From assembly GCA_022827945.1 (NCBI GenBank), contig JAJEIT010000054.1:1-35185 (forward strand): DNA of 35,185 bases, in the 5' to 3' direction. Under the pieces are notes generated by a model, which made no database searches, was not told where the DNA came from, and was given only the letters and a program-made list of their open reading frames with translations. Source of the DNA: Dehalococcoidia bacterium (GTDB lineage: Bacteria; Chloroflexota; Dehalococcoidia; Tepidiformales; Tepidiformaceae). The translations under genes were made by a program, and so were the position numbers. This document shows, one piece after another, positions 34,182 to 35,185 of the stretch (position 1 is the first letter of the stretch; each line of letters starts with the position of its first letter).

Positions 34182-34973
34182 CTAGGCCGGCCGCCCCTCC
34201 CGGAAGGCCGCCGTCAGCCGCGCCTGGTCCTCCGGCGGCAGGTACTTGACCGCTTCCCGGAAGGTCACCCCAGATGCGCGACCCGTGCGCGGCGCCAGCC
34301 ACTCCACCACCAGCCCCGGGCGCTTCTTGCTGACCTCGCGCAGCACCCACCCGATCACCTTGCGGATGAAGAACTCGCGCTCGTCCAGCATGGCGTCGGC
34401 GTAGCGCGTGAACCGCTCCCAGTCGCCGTCGCCCCGCCGCAGCGCGGGCAGCAGGCTCAGCATGGCCTGGCGGCGCACCCAGAAGTCCTCGTCCTCTGCC
34501 CAGCGGTCCAGCGTGGCGACCAGCTCCGGGTAGCGCTCGACCAGCGGCGCGAGCACGCTGATCGAGAGCGTGTCGAGCAACGCCCACGTCTGCGCCTCGC
34601 GGACGAACCGCTCCAGCGTCTGCAGGTCTCCGGCTTCGAGCAGCGTGATGCGCACCCGTAGCGCGTCGATCGCCGCCAGCCGCAGGTCGTAGACCCCGGC
34701 GTCCCACAGGCGTTCGGCCAGTGCGACCAGCTCGCGGCGGTCCGCTACCGGGTGGGCCCGCAGCGCCGCCTTCGTTGTGCTGCGGACTACCGGCACTCGC
34801 GTCCCGAGGTACTCGAGCTTTATGTGCGGCCCGGGGGGATCGGGGATGTGTTTCTCGCGGTCGGCCTGCTGCCCCAGCCCGACTCGAGGGTTGCCCTGTG
34901 CCCGCAGCTCCCGCTCAATCTCCGCTGCAATCGCCTCGACCGACACCTCTTTACCCGCCCTTCCGGCGCTCAC
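34182..34973 (-). CDS. AlkD-like DNA alkylation repair (HEAT-repeat) protein
   Basis: Helical-repeat DNA glycosylase-like protein related to AlkD, which removes N3- and N7-alkylpurines without base flipping. Evidence is [57 protein letters not shown] and [20 protein letters not shown]. The start is unclear: ATG 35009 would share a CATG with the divergent gene, GTG 34973 is chosen here, and GTG 34946 is the shortest sensible form. Downstream it is convergent with recG, 3 nt apart. Confidence 0.85.
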   Translation of the reverse strand: MSAGRAGKEVSVEAIAAEIERELRAQGNPRVGLGQQADREKHIPDPPGPHIKLEYLGTRVPVVRSTTKAALRAHPVADRRELVALAERLWDAGVYDLRLAAIDALRVRITLLEAGDLQTLERFVREAQTWALLDTLSISVLAPLVERYPELVATLDRWAEDEDFWVRRQAMLSLLPALRRGDGDWERFTRYADAMLDEREFFIRKVIGWVLREVSKKRPGLVVEWLAPRTGRASGVTFREAVKYLPPEDQARLTAAFREGRPA

Positions 34974-34994
34974 GCGCCCTGCCCGGCGCTGCGC

Positions 34995-35000
34995 TACGAT
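34995..35000 (+). promoter_or_regulatory. Leaderless-type -10 (TACGAT) for the amino-acid dehydrogenase
   Basis: TACGAT ends 7 nt before ATG 35008 with no SD. Confidence 0.45.
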
Positions 35001-35007
35001 CGAAGCC

Positions 35008-35185
35008 ATGAAGGTATTCGGAGCCGTCGGGCAGGACGGTCACGAGCGTATTCTCTTCGCCCAGGATTGCGAGTCGGGCCTGAAGGCCATCATCGCCGTT
35101 CACTCTACCGTTCTCGGACCGGCCCTCGGAGGCACGCGCTTCTACCACTACGAGTGCGAGGAGGACGCCCTCGCCGACGCGCTCC
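35008..35185 (+). CDS. Leucine/valine/phenylalanine dehydrogenase family (3' end cut by window)
   Basis: The first 59 codons begin [20 protein letters not shown] and continue [20 protein letters not shown] and [14 protein letters not shown]. This is the N-terminal substrate domain of the Leu/Val/Phe dehydrogenases, which oxidatively deaminate branched or aromatic amino acids using NAD. The Lys of SGLKAIIA and the GPALGG turn are conserved features. The catalytic Lys and the NAD domain lie beyond the window. It diverges from the AlkD-like gene. Confidence 0.9.
   Translation, partial: MKVFGAVGQDGHERILFAQDCESGLKAIIAVHSTVLGPALGGTRFYHYECEEDALADAL

Overview
The window is chromosomal DNA from a GC-rich, gene-dense bacterium. 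It carries no insertion sequence, phage gene, CRISPR array, rRNA or recognisable tRNA. The best guess is a Chloroflexota relative (Dehalococcoidia-like). This is inference from coenzyme F420 genes (npdG, cofE) beside a fakA/recG/rpmB neighbourhood, a DUF1385-rpmE pairing, a standalone BtuF-like protein and paralogous HSD17B4-like SDRs. An actinobacterial relative is the main alternative. Nearly all genes are housekeeping or lipid/CoA metabolism, and intergenic gaps are short.

Layout. 1-2428: a 5'-truncated katG, a perfect 14-bp hairpin, and a lipoprotein cupredoxin. 2484-5752: crotonase (+), then BtuF-like protein, HSD17B4-like SDR and pth on the minus strand. 5826-10650 (+): PHP phosphoesterase, 7Fe ferredoxin, ribosomal protein L25, an orphan 320-aa protein, D-2-hydroxyacid dehydrogenase and a divergent orotate-PRTase-like protein; one small orphan gene is on the minus strand. 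10685-12578 (-): an operon of two MaoC-type hot-dog proteins and an SDR, in effect a disassembled MFE-2. 12694-14363 (+): a 14-cysteine protein translationally coupled to threonine dehydratase. 14378-18340 (-): histidine phosphatase, DHPS, DinB-like protein, pyrE, lepB. 18441-19181 (+): SIMPL lipoprotein. 19188-23537 (-): degenerate Nudix protein, GcvT-like protein, MBL hydrolase, DUF1385, L31, L27, L21. 23683-25822 (-): ftsH with an unlisted 34-aa zinc-ribbon microprotein behind it. 25997-28271 (+): npdG, cofE, dut, rplS. 28279-34178: fakA (-), rpmB (+), rpe (-), degV/fakB (+), recG (+). 34182-end: AlkD-like protein (-) and the start of a leucine-dehydrogenase-family gene (+).

Expression signals fall into two classes. 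Many first genes of transcription units have a TAnnnT hexamer only 6-8 nt before ATG/GTG and no Shine-Dalgarno, which fits leaderless mRNAs. Others (SDR, fdx, the MaoC operon, rplU, rplS) have recognisable -35/-10 pairs 16-17 bp apart. Genes inside operons are coupled by four GTGA/ATGA overlaps or by SDs lying on the preceding stop. Hairpins at gene ends lack U-tracts.

The features most worth a second look are a 26-bp near-perfect palindrome on an extended -10 between divergent fakA and rpmB, the leaderless start pattern, a probable CTG start on a divergent PRTase paralogue, two small Cys-rich proteins, and a Nudix-fold protein with a broken Nudix box.
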